From NCBI GenBank assembly GCA_914767715.1, contig OU612067.1, positions 19,971,001 through 20,035,000 of the forward strand: a stretch of DNA of 64,000 bases, given 5' to 3'. This document shows, in pieces, positions 1 through 11,757 of the stretch. Numbering within the stretch: position 1 is the first letter of the stretch; the number at the start of each line of letters is the position of its first letter. Below the pieces are notes generated by a model. It was not told where the DNA came from, ran no database searches, and worked only from the letters and a program-made list of their open reading frames with translations. Origin of the DNA: Membranipora membranacea (taxonomy: Eukaryota; Bryozoa; Gymnolaemata; Cheilostomatida; Membraniporidae). Position numbers and translations under genes: made by a program.

Positions 1-2575
1 GTCGTCTATTTTATCAAGTACTGATTGTACTGATTTTTATATTGGTCTAAAAGTTTGAAGCAGTTGCACTGTTTTTAGTATAGGTATGTGGCGAAAGAGT
101 TCAAGAAAGATTAAAAATACAAAAAAAGATTGAGTCTTTGGTGTTCAAAGGACTCTTGTGCAGGTAGGCATAGGTTATCCTGAATGTAAGTTATCTCACA
201 GTAGGATTTCAGTTCATAAAAGTCCATGCCTCCTTTTTCTTTTGCCAACTCCAAGAACTGCCTTTTATTTATTTCTTTTTTCCTTTCTCCATAGATCAGG
301 GAAAAGAAAAGCTTTTTCATGAGAGCTGTGTGTATTACACTCGGTAAAAAGGTGTGGGCCATGTAAAATATTATTAGATTGGGAACAATATTGTATTAAC
401 TATTATGACTTTCCCTTTAATGGTACAGGGAATAGTCTGAAATATGTTTATTTTACTTTTTAATGCAATGCAATTAACATATTTATTCTCTCCATTTCTT
501 GGCTGTCATTATCTTTAAAAATTATTCCACATACTTTTATTTCATCGACATCGTACTCATTGTTTTGTTCCGCTGTACCCAACGCCAAAAGCTGGATTTC
601 GGCTATAATTACCTCGCTGCCTGTAGCCTGCCGGATGTGTTAAATAAAAATAGATTCTACATCGGCGTTATCTTGGCCAAAAAAAAGAAGGTCATCTGTG
701 TATGCGGTAACTCAGCCCTGAAAGCAGCTTGGCTGTGTTTATATAAAAGAAAAGACTCTACATTAATAACGTATAGTGATGGTATAAGGGGGCACCCTTG
801 GCTTACCCCTCTCTGTAGTTCAATTTATTTGGACAGAGGTGGTGGTGTTCTCGTTAAGAGTTCTAACCACCTTCAGGACTTTGCAGTTGAAGCCCTCCAT
901 GACCCTGAAAAGGTTTACTAGATCAAAGGCTTTCTTCTGATCTAGAGACATAAGGATCCCAGCTTGGTTTTTATTTTTGCAGAAAGTGATGACATCCTTT
1001 ATGAAAATGTTTCCATTATGAATGTTTCTGTCTGGAACTGTGCAAAGCTGCTCCGGTGAAATATAAGATTTTAGGCATTCATTAAAAAAATACTTTGTAC
1101 AGGTATTTGGTGAGGATATATAGTCAATGTTTAATAGTGTGATTGGTCTTTAATCTGAAGGAGTTTCACAGTTTGATTTCTTTGGTATCACAGTGGTTAC
1201 TGCCCTAGTCATGGACTTTGGAACTGTATCTATATATTCTGAATGTCTTCAAAAATTCTTTTTTAAAACTGCGCTGTTAGACTGACCATGCCCGGATTTT
1301 TGTTATTTTCCATTGACAAGACTATACGTTTAAATGTTTCCCTATTTCAACAAACTCGTTATTTTCCTGCCCCTTAGGTGACACTTGGTGCAGGATCTGA
1401 GTTTATAAAAATGGATTGCATTGTTTAGGGGTGTATAAATCATTATAGAAAGTTTGAAAAACTCTAGTTATATTTGTATTATCTGTGAAGTTTTTATTTG
1501 TATGTGGATCGGTGATTTTTTAATATCTTTTTTAACTTGTCTTTTCTTAAGTCTCTTGTAGAAAAAAAGAAGAGCACTTTTCGTCTTGGAAGTCTGCCTC
1601 TATCCTGGATCTTACAAAAAATGATTTCAAGTTCTCATCGTAAAGTTCTTCCAGTACTATTTCATTCAGATCGGTTTCTACTTTTAATTTATTTTTTAAA
1701 TCATATCCAATTTCATGACGCTCTCGTTTCCTGAAAGCGCAGTACTTAATTGTTATCTTTTTAATTCTCTCTTTAAAGTCATCCCACCACTCCCCGACTT
1801 TGCTAAAAGCCAGGCGAAGTGATCTGCAATTCTCTATTAGGTTTTTTAATTAAGTCAATATAAACGTCATCTTGAAGTATTGAATTATTAGGTTCCCAAT
1901 AGACTTTACCATATGCAATTGTGCTTGTATTGAACTTGATCGAACAGTGTAGAATCTTATGATCGGAATAAGGAAAACAATCAGATTTAACAGAAGAGGC
2001 ACAATCTCTGGGTACAAAAAATGTGTCGAGTCTGCTGGGTTTTCTGTGTGATCAGAGCAACCGAAAGATGTAACAAGTGAGTCTAACCCAGAAGGGCTTA
2101 CCAGGATCTCTCCTGAGGTATGACCCGAGGTGTCGTACTGAATTGAGCTCACAAAAATCATATCCCCAGCAATGATGTTCATTTTGGACGGAAATAAAAA
2201 GGTGGAAGTGCAGTTGAAAAAATATCTTCCTGTCCGCTGGCCTATTTGGAACATAAAACACAGATAACTCTGATTTGTTTTTTATTGTCAGAAAAAAAGT
2301 TCACGTAGCAGATTCGGCCGTCAGTATTGGAGAAAAATTGTCAATGCCGCCTGAAAAATTGAGATTAAAAAGGATCGCCACCCCGGCAGAATGTGAAGCG
2401 AGAAAGTTGAAAAATGATTTACCCTTCCATTCTTTACATGCTTCTAAATGAGTCTCTTGAATTAAAAATATATCAGAGTTAACTTGCTCGAGAATAGAAG
2501 TTAGTTTTTGCCTTTTTTTAAATTCTGCTATGCCTTAAACGTTTAAAGAAGATATTCTAAGTACCTTGGCCATAG
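1..2575 (-). mobile_element. Decayed LINE ORF2 (endonuclease plus reverse transcriptase), Tx1/L1-like
   Basis: Read on the minus strand from about 2570 downward. An APE-type endonuclease start is visible (MAKVLRISSLNV, then an in-frame stop, then DIFLIQETH with the catalytic-type QETH motif near 2450). A reverse transcriptase segment contains SPEQLCTVPDRNIHNGN near 1070-1030 and ILMSLDQKKAFD near 960-920. The box usually written RGVRQGCP is degraded near 815-790. The last 83-codon open stretch (362-111) resembles the cysteine-poor tail after the RT in Tx1/L1-like elements. Stops and frame changes occur throughout, so this is a dead copy. It continues past the left edge of the window. The Tx1-like assignment rests on remembered motif wording and is moderate. 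Confidence 0.8.
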
Positions 2576-2619
2576 ATGGATGGAAGAAGAATTCGTTTGG
2601 TTTATGAAAGCTTTGAGGC

Positions 2620-3720
2620 AGGATTAGGAGAAAACTCCAGAAAAACAAGAGGGAGCTCTGAAGAGTTTTTTTAAGTGGAGGGTGGACTGGACAAAAAAAA
2701 GAAATTCAGTCATCTGACGCCACATTTGGCTTTTTCTTGAGTTCCGTGTCCCCCTTTTCCCACTCCCCATCCAGAACAGAGGATGGCCTTTTGGCTTTGT
2801 TGTTAGTGTTGGTTTCGCTGTCGATGTCAATCTGCAAAGAAGGGGAAACTTCAACTGCCTCTGCTGCCTGGGAGGAGTCAATGGACTGGGAGGTGGAGCT
2901 GGCGGCTGCCGGGGAAGCCCATACATAGGGTTTGGGTAGTGAATCTGGCCTCGATTCAGCTGGTTTCGAGTTAAAACTACAGTGAGCGCTAGATTTAGAG
3001 TTAGAATCAAAATAGTTTTTGTTTAAAGTTGTCATATGACCCATGGTCGGAAGATTTTGTTTATTTGATTCTTTTTTAGTCCATGATTTGTTCAAAGCAA
3101 CTGTACTCTCTTGGTCTAAAGGATCACAGGAGTCCTAGCTGTGACCTTTTTGTTTGCAAATAATACATACTTTAACCCTATCACACTCCTTGTTAGCGTG
3201 GTCAGTCAGATGGTAAATCGTACAATATTCAAAAGGACAGTCCCTAGCCATATGTGCTGTGGACTGACACTTAAAGCATGTTCCTGATTTCTGTAAACAA
3301 TCCTGAACCCCGATTTACCAAAAATCTGACTGACCCTGGAATTACCAACCCTTCCTTAGGCTCTATAACGAATTGCCTAACACCGTTCTCAAAGGCGGGA
3401 AACTCCTTATACATCATCCTTCTACCTTCTATAACTTTGCCGTATGTGGACATAGCTGCCCACATGGCATCGTCCGAGACTAAAGAGTGTCCTTCACCAA
3501 ACTGAGGGGAAATAGTTAAAAGCAGCTGCTTGAGCTTTGAACGAATATTCCACTCAACAGGAGCACTTACAAGGAATTCTGACAAACTGGTCTGACTCTG
3601 GTCTATGAAACTGACTTAAATGCCATCCCCAATGGGAACGGCAGACTTAACTTCTGAGAGCGAGGTGTATTTGTGAAGATCAGCAAATAACAATGCTACC
3701 AGATCAGTGGACTTGCAGCT
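2620..3720 (-). mobile_element. Decayed LINE ORF1 with CCHC zinc knuckles
   Basis: This lies directly upstream (minus sense) of the ORF2 remnant and has the same orientation, as expected for a two-ORF LINE. An open segment, 3585-3271, holds the conserved-looking part (SEFLVSAPVEWNIRSKLKQL). A frame change near 3290 leads into a knuckle region, about 3275-3125, with CFKCQSTAHMARDC (C-x2-C-x4-H-x4-C) and further Cys/His pairs ending CIICKQKGHS. An in-frame stop follows, then a Ser/Pro/Ala-rich tail (3095-2706). RNA binding by ORF1 is family knowledge. The frameshift and stop show that this copy is inactive. Confidence 0.75.
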
Positions 3721-4093
3721 CTTTTGGATCACAGCAGAAAGAATCACTGTCGCATCCACTCATCAGATCAAAGGATTGTCATAGCAATCGAGGACGATTG
3801 CAACCAGGGGGGTGCATATGTCGCATCTACAGCAGCAAACAGGAGAATTGTCTATACCAACATCCGACACAATAACAACATCCAATATCTTTGCCAGCAT
3901 CATCATCAGTACACTCAACCTCGACTCGGGGACACGCAGTTACCAGCTAGTGCATATCACCTCGAAACAGGGACAGGCAAATATATGCAAATCTAAATTC
4001 TATTCTTCATACCGGTGCCACCCTAACGCCAGAACCGTGACAACCATGACAATGCAGTAAAGGTGGCACCAACAGAGACAATTCAGAATTAGC

Positions 4094-4180
4094 ATAATGC
4101 CTGACTTATACCAACCCACACTTGCGGCCGATCAACCCTGGATCAACCCACTCTTGCGGCCGATCAACCCTCTTTTTGCG
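4094..4180. repeat. Short direct repeat near the LINE 5' end
   Basis: The segment containing TTGCGGCCGATCAACCC occurs twice, about 35 bp apart (near 4121 and 4154). It lies just 5' (minus sense) of the LINE ORF1. Tandem promoter or 5' UTR units are common at LINE 5' ends, so this may mark the end of the element. That role is inferred. Confidence 0.5.
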
Positions 4181-4189
4181 GTAATTGAA

Positions 4190-5000
4190 AATTGTGTTTA
4201 TTTCTTGTTTTTTTGCTTATTGACGTCAGCAGCTGCTTAATGTGTCTGGAACCATGCTATATAAGAGCATGGTTCACCAATGGAAAGCATGATTTTGTTT
4301 GGCGACCCTCTGGTCGTCAAGCAGAGCTCTGTGTTTGCAACTTCATTCTGGAGACAGGTCAGTTTTTAAACATGAAAGTTTTACATTTTTTATCATAATA
4401 TTTTCTTTTATTGTATATTAGTGATATTTATAGGGAAATAGAACTTGCCTTATTAATTGATAATGGCACAGTACAACACTTGGTTGGATTATTTATATCG
4501 TCAACTAATTTAGTTAGATGAATTAAATTGAGCATGCATGGCAACTAGAAAGTATAACTTGTAGAAATAAGACATGCATTGTTAAGTTGAATTGTGTTTG
4601 ATGTTAAACTTGATAAGAATTAAAAGGCATGCTCTTGAGTCAAGTGTTTGATCTCGAAATAAATGAGATCACAATTATGTAAATAAGTCAGTGTCACATA
4701 GTGAGAATCATCATACCGAGCTCGTGAGCACAGATCTCAGTAGCGGAGAGTTAATGTGGTGACTCCATGATTTTAGTCAACTGGCAATAATGTGTACCAT
4801 TTTCTAATAGGTTGTTTTGGATACATTCCGAATAATTTCATACACAAATGGAGGATATTGTCCGTTTACAAACCAGTAACAGCTCCGAGTACGCTAGATG
4901 TTATTTTTATAGGCCTACTGGGATCGTTAAGCTGGACATTTATTCTATATTGCAGCCAAGAAAAACTACAAAATTTAAAATAATGAAAAATAAAATTGAA
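4190..5000. other. Non-coding interval, no gene recognised
   Basis: AT-rich sequence between the LINE 5' end and the last visible exon of the minus-strand gene. The short open frames here have no recognisable motif and no convincing splice pairing. A downstream exon of the minus-strand gene that begins in phase 1 was sought and not found, so its 3' end may lie beyond the LINE. Confidence 0.5.
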
Positions 5001-5006
5001 ACTTAC

Positions 5007-8000
5007 CACCATTGTCGATTTCTAGTAGTAGTTTTAACCGACTAATAGGCAACCCCTGGGCTTCAGATAATTTTGTAAGGTCTATTGTTCCAGTCAGCCT
5101 AGTCCCTGTGAAAATTTGTATGTAATAAACAATCACGGTGGAAGAACAAGCACTTATAACTTATAACTATATGTTTTTTTTAAATTGCCTTGGTCATAAA
5201 CTCCAACATGAAATTCATATCAAAATGATAAAACAGGGAATGGTGAGCGCGATATATAAATAGTAACACATAAATAAAGACACCTCTAAAAATAATATAC
5301 AGCATTACAGATTAGCATATGTTCACTAAAGTTGAATTCCACATTCACATACAAAGTGTAAAAAAGTCTCTTATTGAGATATTATAAAAGTCCAACATCT
5401 GCTAAAATTCTTTTTGTTATCACTTTGATCATAATTTTGATGTATTTTGACATTTTGTAGTGTAAAACTTGCTTGGCTACTATCTCAGTCTTGAATTTTC
5501 AAAATGATGCGGAAAATAATGATACGGCCGAGTTGTAATCGATCCAAAATGAAATCACTTAAAGAGTTTTGCTAACCTTTATTGTCAACCAACTTCGCAC
5601 CAGTAAGTACACTAGCACCACCTACAAGATGTGCTGTCTCTACGGTGTGCTTTGCCACTAGTGCTTCCCGTATCAACGAGGCTGTTGGCACACATGGGAT
5701 GGATACCAGACTTGATGTTCCTCGAATGTGGTACCTGCTTGCATCACGCTGTGCTAAGGCGCTCCAAATTTTCTGCAAAACATGTCATAAAATTAGCATT
5801 TAATACAGCATTGGGTGATGGCTATTTTTCCTTCAGGTCACACCAAAATAATTACACGAATTTGGTGATTTTTGTAAGAAAAAATTCGGAGGCTGGATGG
5901 ATTTTGATACTTTTATTGTCTTTTTTGGGAATTTTGTAGAGGAGTTTATTTTTTATCACTGATTATCAGGCATCTTTGCATTTTATAATACCTTTTGGAA
6001 CCCATGTGAAGGACTTGAGGGCTGGTTGCTTAGATCAATAAATTATTTGGTGTGGGCTTATTTGTAAGCCTATATCAAATGGGCTTTCATAAAATCAGGG
6101 TACCCGACAGACTGATGTGTGCAAAACAATAATTCCAAACTTTTTTTTATATGTGTTAGACTTTGGTTGAAAAATTCTACCCCATTTGATACAGTAATAT
6201 CTGGAAATAAACTATGTTGCACTGTAAACACTGAAAAGCTGTGTGAAATGAATTACATTGCCAGTTGATTATGGGGGAGAATCCCAAGGAGCTGATGCTA
6301 TGAGGTGCCATTTGTAAAAAAATCCACACATTGAATAATGAGCTACCCACATTGAATAATGAGCCTCCGCAACCAGAAATGAACCCAACACATGAAATAA
6401 TCAACAACACATATTCAATAATGAACACTGCACATCGCAGAATCAACACAGTTCATCGAATAATGAAGGCATCACACGCAATAATGAACCACCCATTATA
6501 AAATGAACTGTACAGGTTCCAGAATGAACTGCACAGATGGAAGGAGTGCTGGATTTTTTTACAAATGGCACCTCATATGATGCTGTGTTTGTGTCAACTG
6601 TTCAAAAAAATCTAGGCTCTGTGCTCTATATACATCTACACTCAGGTCGTATCTCTTTTCACAATGTGCATGTACATTACCTTTTCTCGTTGATTCTTGA
6701 GAGATGGATTTTGACTAGGCCCTTTCCTTGCCAAGCTACCAGCTACAAACAAGCAGCAAATAAATAGGTAAATTCATTTGGCTCATATAGGCTACAGCGT
6801 TGCATAGCGTAGTTTAACCAGTAAAAATATTTTCAATAGCGATCAACGGAACTTACTGGCTACATTTTTTTCATAGTGGTGTATCACTTGCTACATATGA
6901 TAAGCCAAACAAGTCAGCATACCAGAATTGTCGTTGAGAGGTTGAGAACTACTGAAAAAAAAAGGAGCCAGATCTCCCTACCGGAAGTAATATTCATTTG
7001 ATATGAACAAAATTTTTATGTGATATATATATATACAGATTCCGATCTGTGCTTTTAAGTGTCATCTGTGTGTATTTGGCCCCAACTAAGTGTCACTCAA
7101 AAATAAGGAGTCATTTTGTATGACCCACAAAAAAATCATGTCTTAAATCCTCTTAAATAATCATGTTGGGCATCCTTAACCCAATAGTAATTAATGGTAG
7201 ATATAATAGCCTGACATGGTCGGACAACTCCAATGCAAAGATATGCCCTACACACTGATAGCCACTATATATATATATATATGAATGACTCATTGTCCAG
7301 GGTTTTTACAGGTACAATAGTGGGATATATAATATATGACACTTTATTGCACAAATGTGTGTGTGTATATACACACATATATATATATATATATAAATGT
7401 TTTTATAGGCGTGTATGTATAGAAATCATTTCATCAATAATGTATCCTTACCAGCACGCTCTTTTCCTTTGCTGTTTTTCAGCATTAAAAACTTAGTAAA
7501 TCCCATTGCTGAACTGGCACAAATTGCAGAACTGGAACTACCGGCACCCTCATTAATTCCTATAAAATATAAATACATTACTATTAAAGTTAGCTCCCAA
7601 AAACTAGGCTTGTTTGCTGACTAATGAAACAAGTATGATAAGAGGAGTGTTAGGCCCACAAATGAAATTGAGGTTTCATTGTTACTGTGTACGACAATAG
7701 GTATCATTTGTAAAAATTTTCCATTCGCTGTCAAAAGGCAAATTTGCGACCTGTTCCACTGTAATAAAATTGATTATTAATAATCAGTGTAAAATCCCAT
7801 ACGCAGTTGAGAGCTACTGCGTATGGGATTTTACACTGATTATTAATAATCAATTTTATTACAGTGGAACAGGTCGCCGAATTTGCCTAAAGCTATTCGA
7901 AAATTCAGCAAATATTTATGAATATGTTGATTTCATATATCTGTGTATTATTAAAATTCCGAGATTAAAAAATCGTAGTTTATTAAGCTGAGGATAACAG

Positions 8001-11000
8001 CCTGTATGGTACCAAATCTTAGACCTGCATGTATGGTAACAAATAAAATGAGTAACCAGCTATTTTTAGGCATTCCGCGCATAAATATTTGTAAATATTT
8101 ACCAAATTTGAGTTGTTTTCCGCAGTGGTGGCAGAAGCTTGCCCCTTGCATACTGGTTCTTTTGCAGCTTTCACAATTGATGGTTATTATTATTATTATC
8201 AGCAATATACGGAAAATTGTCCAACCTGAATGAATGACAGCCTGAAAGTGATGGATTGACTATCATAGCTTCTAATATACTGATATTTCATAATGATACC
8301 TGGCCTTTATAGTATGGGACCCAGTGCTGTAATTGCTATACCTTTGCAGTGTGTGTGTGCCCAGCCCACGCAATATTCCTGTTGACCAATCAGCTACTGA
8401 GAAACACCAATATAGAGAAGTTTGATGTACAGTAAAAAATTTTGACAACCTATCTTATAAAATAATTGTCATGTAATCCGCTTTACACTTCTCCCATGTG
8501 AGTTTAAATAACAGCAGCTAAGATAATCCTATAACTCTCAGTTCTCTTAATAATCTCCTATAATCCGATAATCCTATAAAATAACAGCAGCTAAGATATT
8601 ATCTTAACTTATGACAAGCCGTACATGGGCAGCTATTATAAGAGAACTGAATAATAGTATAATCTGTGACAAGTTTGCATGAATGAATGAAAATAATTAA
8701 GAAATCATAGCAATAGCTGCTGTTATTTAAACTCACATGGGAGAAGTGTAAAGCGGATTACATGACAATTATTTTATAAGATAGCTCGTAGGAGCACAGA
8801 GTTTAACAATGAGTATATCTGCCCCCTTTAGTGATTAGCCTTTGAACCTTGGAAATTTCTATCAAAGCAGATGGCTTTGAACCATTGATAATACTATTAA
8901 AGCAGATTTTAAACGCTTTGCCCAGGCACTAAGGCTTAAATGATTTGCTCAGGTATGACTGTTCTTTTAGATATTAGCCTTTGAACCATAGAAATTTCTA
9001 TTTGAGCAAATTTTAACCATCGATATTTCTATTGAAGCAGATTTTACACATTTTGTCCAGGCGCTTAGGCTTTATTAAGTTGCACTGGTGATTGATTGAG
9101 GGTTGCACCTAGACAAAACATTTTTATGCAATCTCATAGACATAGACAAAACTATGTCTATGGGATTGAATAAAAATGGCTAGAAAAAGCCAAAAAACCT
9201 GTGCTGGCTGTTGCAAGTTTTCTACGTCATAGCATGACCTGCTGTCTTTCATACTACTCCCAAAGAGAAGATCAGGTATGAATCTAGTTATCTTGACAAT
9301 TATTGAGGATGGATAGGCAAAACTGTAGGTGTTTATTGTGTGCAGAAATAGGGCTCAGCTGCCATATAAGTTGTTAGAAGTCCCCTATGAGAACTGCTTC
9401 ATGGGCATTGCCATATACCACCTCAAACTTCGTTTTCGGTGGGATTATTTTCATTCATTCATGCAAACTTGTCACAGATTATACTATTATTCAGTTCTCT
9501 TATAATAGCTGCCCATGTACGGCTTGTCATAAGTTCAGATAGCGGCAATTGCAATCTCCTTATTATGTTAATTTTTTATCTAGACCAAATCGCCTGTGTA
9601 ATTTGTTGTGTCGTTGTATTTGTGACGTGTAACACCAATCATAGATATTCCTTTTCGTTAAAAGCTTGCCACAGTTCTTTTTTTGCCAGGCAGCATATAT
9701 CATGACATGAATGGAACAGTTTTGTGAACTGATTAACTAGATTTAGTGATATTTGGGTGTTCGCTAAGGATTATGGGGTCATTCAAAAATTCTGTATTCT
9801 TGAATAAACACTGATTTGGAAAGCCTGTAACTACCTGTAGGTACTAGTTATCGGGGACTCAAATGCTCGACGATTGAGAGATCAAGATTGGGTGTAATTC
9901 AGCAGAAGAAGCCTGTCGGTAGAGTTTAGGTGCCGCGGAGGAGCTCGGATCAATTGATTAGAGGTCCCAGCTAATCAACAGCATTATGACGGGGAAATCT
10001 TAGTGATAGGATCTAACCATCTGGGAGATGGGATCGCTTCCTAGCAGTGTATACGCTAACTTGAGGGGCTATGCCAACCAGTATACCTGATTCGCCGCCA
10101 AAGTTATAGTCATGACAGTTTTTCCTCGTCAATGTACTAAATACCCCTCAATATTCAACTTGATAGCAAGTATGGCGTACAGTGTTTGAAGAAAGTCTTT
10201 GGCAGAGGGTTTAAGCTCATAATTACTGCAATTATCTCCTTGAGAACAAAACAAATTTCAGGTTTATCAATTTTTGGTATGGAATTTTGATAGAATGCAA
10301 TTTGTTTACAAATGAATTTGAGGCATAGTAATTTCTGGGGTAGTATGTCTTGAATTGCCTAGACCAAAACAAGTATCTAGTATTAAATTTGCCTATTACA
10401 TTTCTTGTTCGACCTTGATGTATCATATATTATTCAAGTGCAACTTATTTATTTGTATGACGGTAAACGATTAATAATACTTTTCCTGCAAGGTTTGAGC
10501 TTATTGCTTGTCAGTATGTGGTATTTAGTGTTCACTACTAGCTCCTATTTGAGAGATACAGTGACTCGCATACAGCACCATGTCGCATCCCTCATGATCA
10601 ACATTATATGGTTATTGCCTCACAGGACCTCACACCCTAATCTACAAATACCCTCCTTGCTTCACTTCCCTGGTCTCAGGAAATTAGTAAAATATTTGTA
10701 TTAAACTGACCACATCTATCTGTAGCCTTGTCACTAAGGGGGCTGCTTTTCTTGTTTACTCCCCAAAACAAAAAAGTAGCAGCGTGGCAAGGCTAACCTA
10801 TCCCCATTTTAAAATTACAATCACAATTGCACTGCGGTTGCTCGGATGACTCCCCCCCCCATCAAGACTAAATACTGTGGGTTAAAATTTAGATGGGAAT
10901 ATAGGAATTCATAAAACACATCATTTGCTGTACTAAATCAAAACATACATCTAAGCCTAGTTCCCATTGTGTATTCAAACAGTGACTGAGTTTATGGGAG

Positions 11001-11367
11001 CGATGGGTTCAGCAATTTATACTGTGCTGAGTAATAGCCCATTGATTTCACAAGTTGATAACTCCTATAGGCAAAATTATAGCCCATTTTTATTTAAGTC
11101 ACTGAGATAGAAAATTTCCCGCGAAAAAACGGAGGGAGTGGAAAAAAAAACAGTGAGATTACAGCTAAATATAAGTGCTATAGAAGTGTGTCACTCAAAA
11201 AGCCGAGTGAAAGCTGAGTATTTTCAAATATATAATTATGCCAATAGATTCAATAACAAGATAAAGTTGAATTGAATTGTTACCTTGATCCGATGATTCG
11301 AAAAGTCCAAAGATTATCCTTTCCCCGCGAGCCAGATGTCGTGTGATTACTTCTGCCGGGGCTGGTG
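5007..11367 (-). CDS. Unrecognised multi-exon gene with a zinc ribbon (partial)
   Basis: Six candidate minus-strand exons join without a phase conflict: 11367-11284 (weaker), 8225-8103, 7559-7452, 6742-6681, 5772-5577 and 5105-5007. Each is bounded by AG and GT on the minus strand. The phases run 1, 1, 1, 0, 1, and the last exon ends in phase 1, so the 3' end is missing; the 5' end is also unknown. Exon 8225-8103 encodes a small zinc ribbon (CESC ... FCHHCG). Exon 7559-7452 is Ser/Ala-rich. Exon 5772-5577 begins KIWSALAQRDASRYHIRGTS and has no stop for 65 codons. Exon 5105-5007 encodes TGTIDLTKLSEAQGLPISRL, which looks like a short helical domain. I do not recognise the family and infer no function. 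Phase agreement over five junctions is the main evidence that it is real. Confidence 0.6.
6299..6577. repeat. Degenerate 21-bp tandem array inside a 28-bp inverted repeat
   Basis: Perfect 28-bp arms at 6299-6326 and 6550-6577 (tatgaggtgccatttgt... and its reverse complement) enclose about ten diverged units of the form AATAATGAACnnCACAnnnnC between about 6333 and 6535. It lies within an intron-sized gap of the minus-strand gene. The arms resemble terminal inverted repeats of a small non-autonomous element, but no clear target duplication is seen. Confidence 0.7.
7260..7395. repeat. TA/CA microsatellites
   Basis: Two short runs of alternating TA, the second preceded by GTGTGTGTATATACACACA, lie about 100 bp apart in a non-coding interval next to exon 7452-7559. 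Other TA runs occur near 16715, 18056, 37978 and 41660. Confidence 0.8.
7736..7888. repeat. Perfect long hairpin (62-bp arms, 8-base loop)
   Basis: The arms at 7746-7807 and 7816-7877 are exact reverse complements around the loop TGAGAGCT. The complementarity continues with a small indel to about 7736 and 7888 (ggcaaattt... versus ...aatttgcc). A transcript would form a near-perfect stem of about 70 bp. It could be a young MITE or foldback element; the lack of arm divergence argues for recent origin or gene conversion. Confidence 0.85.
8103..8225 (-). CDS. Zinc-ribbon exon of the unrecognised gene
   Basis: The acceptor is a pyrimidine-rich ATTCATTCAG ending at 8226, and the donor is GTAAAT at 8102. 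The reading starts with two bases of a split codon and ends with one, which matches the neighbouring exons. Residues about 17-34 form C-x2-C, ten residues, then C-x2-CG, typical of a treble-clef or zinc-ribbon knuckle. Just before it, an ATA/ATT microsatellite is translated as a run of isoleucines, which is odd; the exon could start later, or could be skipped, since its phases are symmetrical (1 and 1). Confidence 0.5.
8451..8783. repeat. Inverted repeat with 69-bp arms
   Basis: The arms at 8451-8519 and 8715-8783 are exact reverse complements (beginning TATCTTATAAAATAATTGTC and ending the same way on the other strand), separated by 195 bp. The spacer repeats part of the arm (ATAACAGCAGCTAAGAT near 8510 and 8581) and contains one arm of a second inverted repeat. 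Confidence 0.85.
8606..9535. repeat. Second inverted repeat, 92-bp arms, interlocked with the first
   Basis: The segment 8606-8697 (AACTTATGACAAGCCGTACA...) recurs exactly inverted at 9444-9535, with about 746 bp between. Its left arm lies inside the spacer of the 69-bp inverted repeat. A further short inverted pair (ATAGACATAG / CTATGTCTAT) sits near 9128-9175. No coding sequence is evident in the whole block. Confidence 0.85.
9540..11280. other. Non-coding interval, nothing recognised
   Basis: Only short open frames without motifs are present. A poly-C run (near 10853) and ordinary AT-rich sequence are seen. If the exon at 11284-11367 belongs to the zinc-ribbon gene, this is its intron. 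Confidence 0.4.
11284..11367 (-). CDS. Possible upstream exon of the zinc-ribbon gene
   Basis: The minus-strand open stretch encodes PAPAEVITRHLARGERIIFG and ends GLFESSDQ with the first base of a split Gly codon at a GTAACA donor (11283). It has a pyrimidine-containing tract and AG at its 5' side. Its phase fits either the zinc-ribbon exon or, by skipping, the exon at 7559. Membership in the same gene is inferred from phase and strand only. Confidence 0.35.
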
Positions 11368-11454
11368 CTGCTCGTGGGTTCAAGTAATTCAGAGTAATGA
11401 GCCAAACAAAATAGGTGCAAATATTTTGGTAATTATGTGTTTATCGATCCACAC

Positions 11455-11548
11455 CAAACTCCTTGCGATGGTACTCTTACTAAGTGAATTTATTTACTCT
11501 CTATCAATCAGAGATACATGCAATAGTGTATCACGTGATCAGTGTACA
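11455..11548 (+). repeat. Dispersed short repeat, copy 1
   Basis: Contains ACTAAGTGAATTTATTTACT, then CTCTATCAATCAGAGATACATGCAATAGTGTATCACGTGATCAGTG in part. Related copies lie near 49015-49085 (inverted), 49430-49485, 49950-49990, 50265-50370 and 63160-63215. The shared core is CTCTATCnATCnGAGATA followed by CATGCAATAGT and an ATCAGTGTnCAT box. Confidence 0.6.
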
Positions 11549-11757
11549 TGATCCAACATGCTGGACATGCTTTTAAGTTTAATATATACAACCTCATTGT
11601 CTCACACCCATTTTTTGCAACCATCGGGCCCCAGATTGTTTTGTTCGGGGCATTCTTCCGCTCTCATGCCGTGGGAGCCTAGATGTGTAAGAGATAAGAG
11701 GTTTAGCTTATAATTTTAGCCATCACTACAGTAATCCTTCACTAATCTATTCAGGAT

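Noticed and set aside
499-921. Plus-strand 140-codon open frame
   Set aside because: It is the antisense of the LINE reverse transcriptase region.
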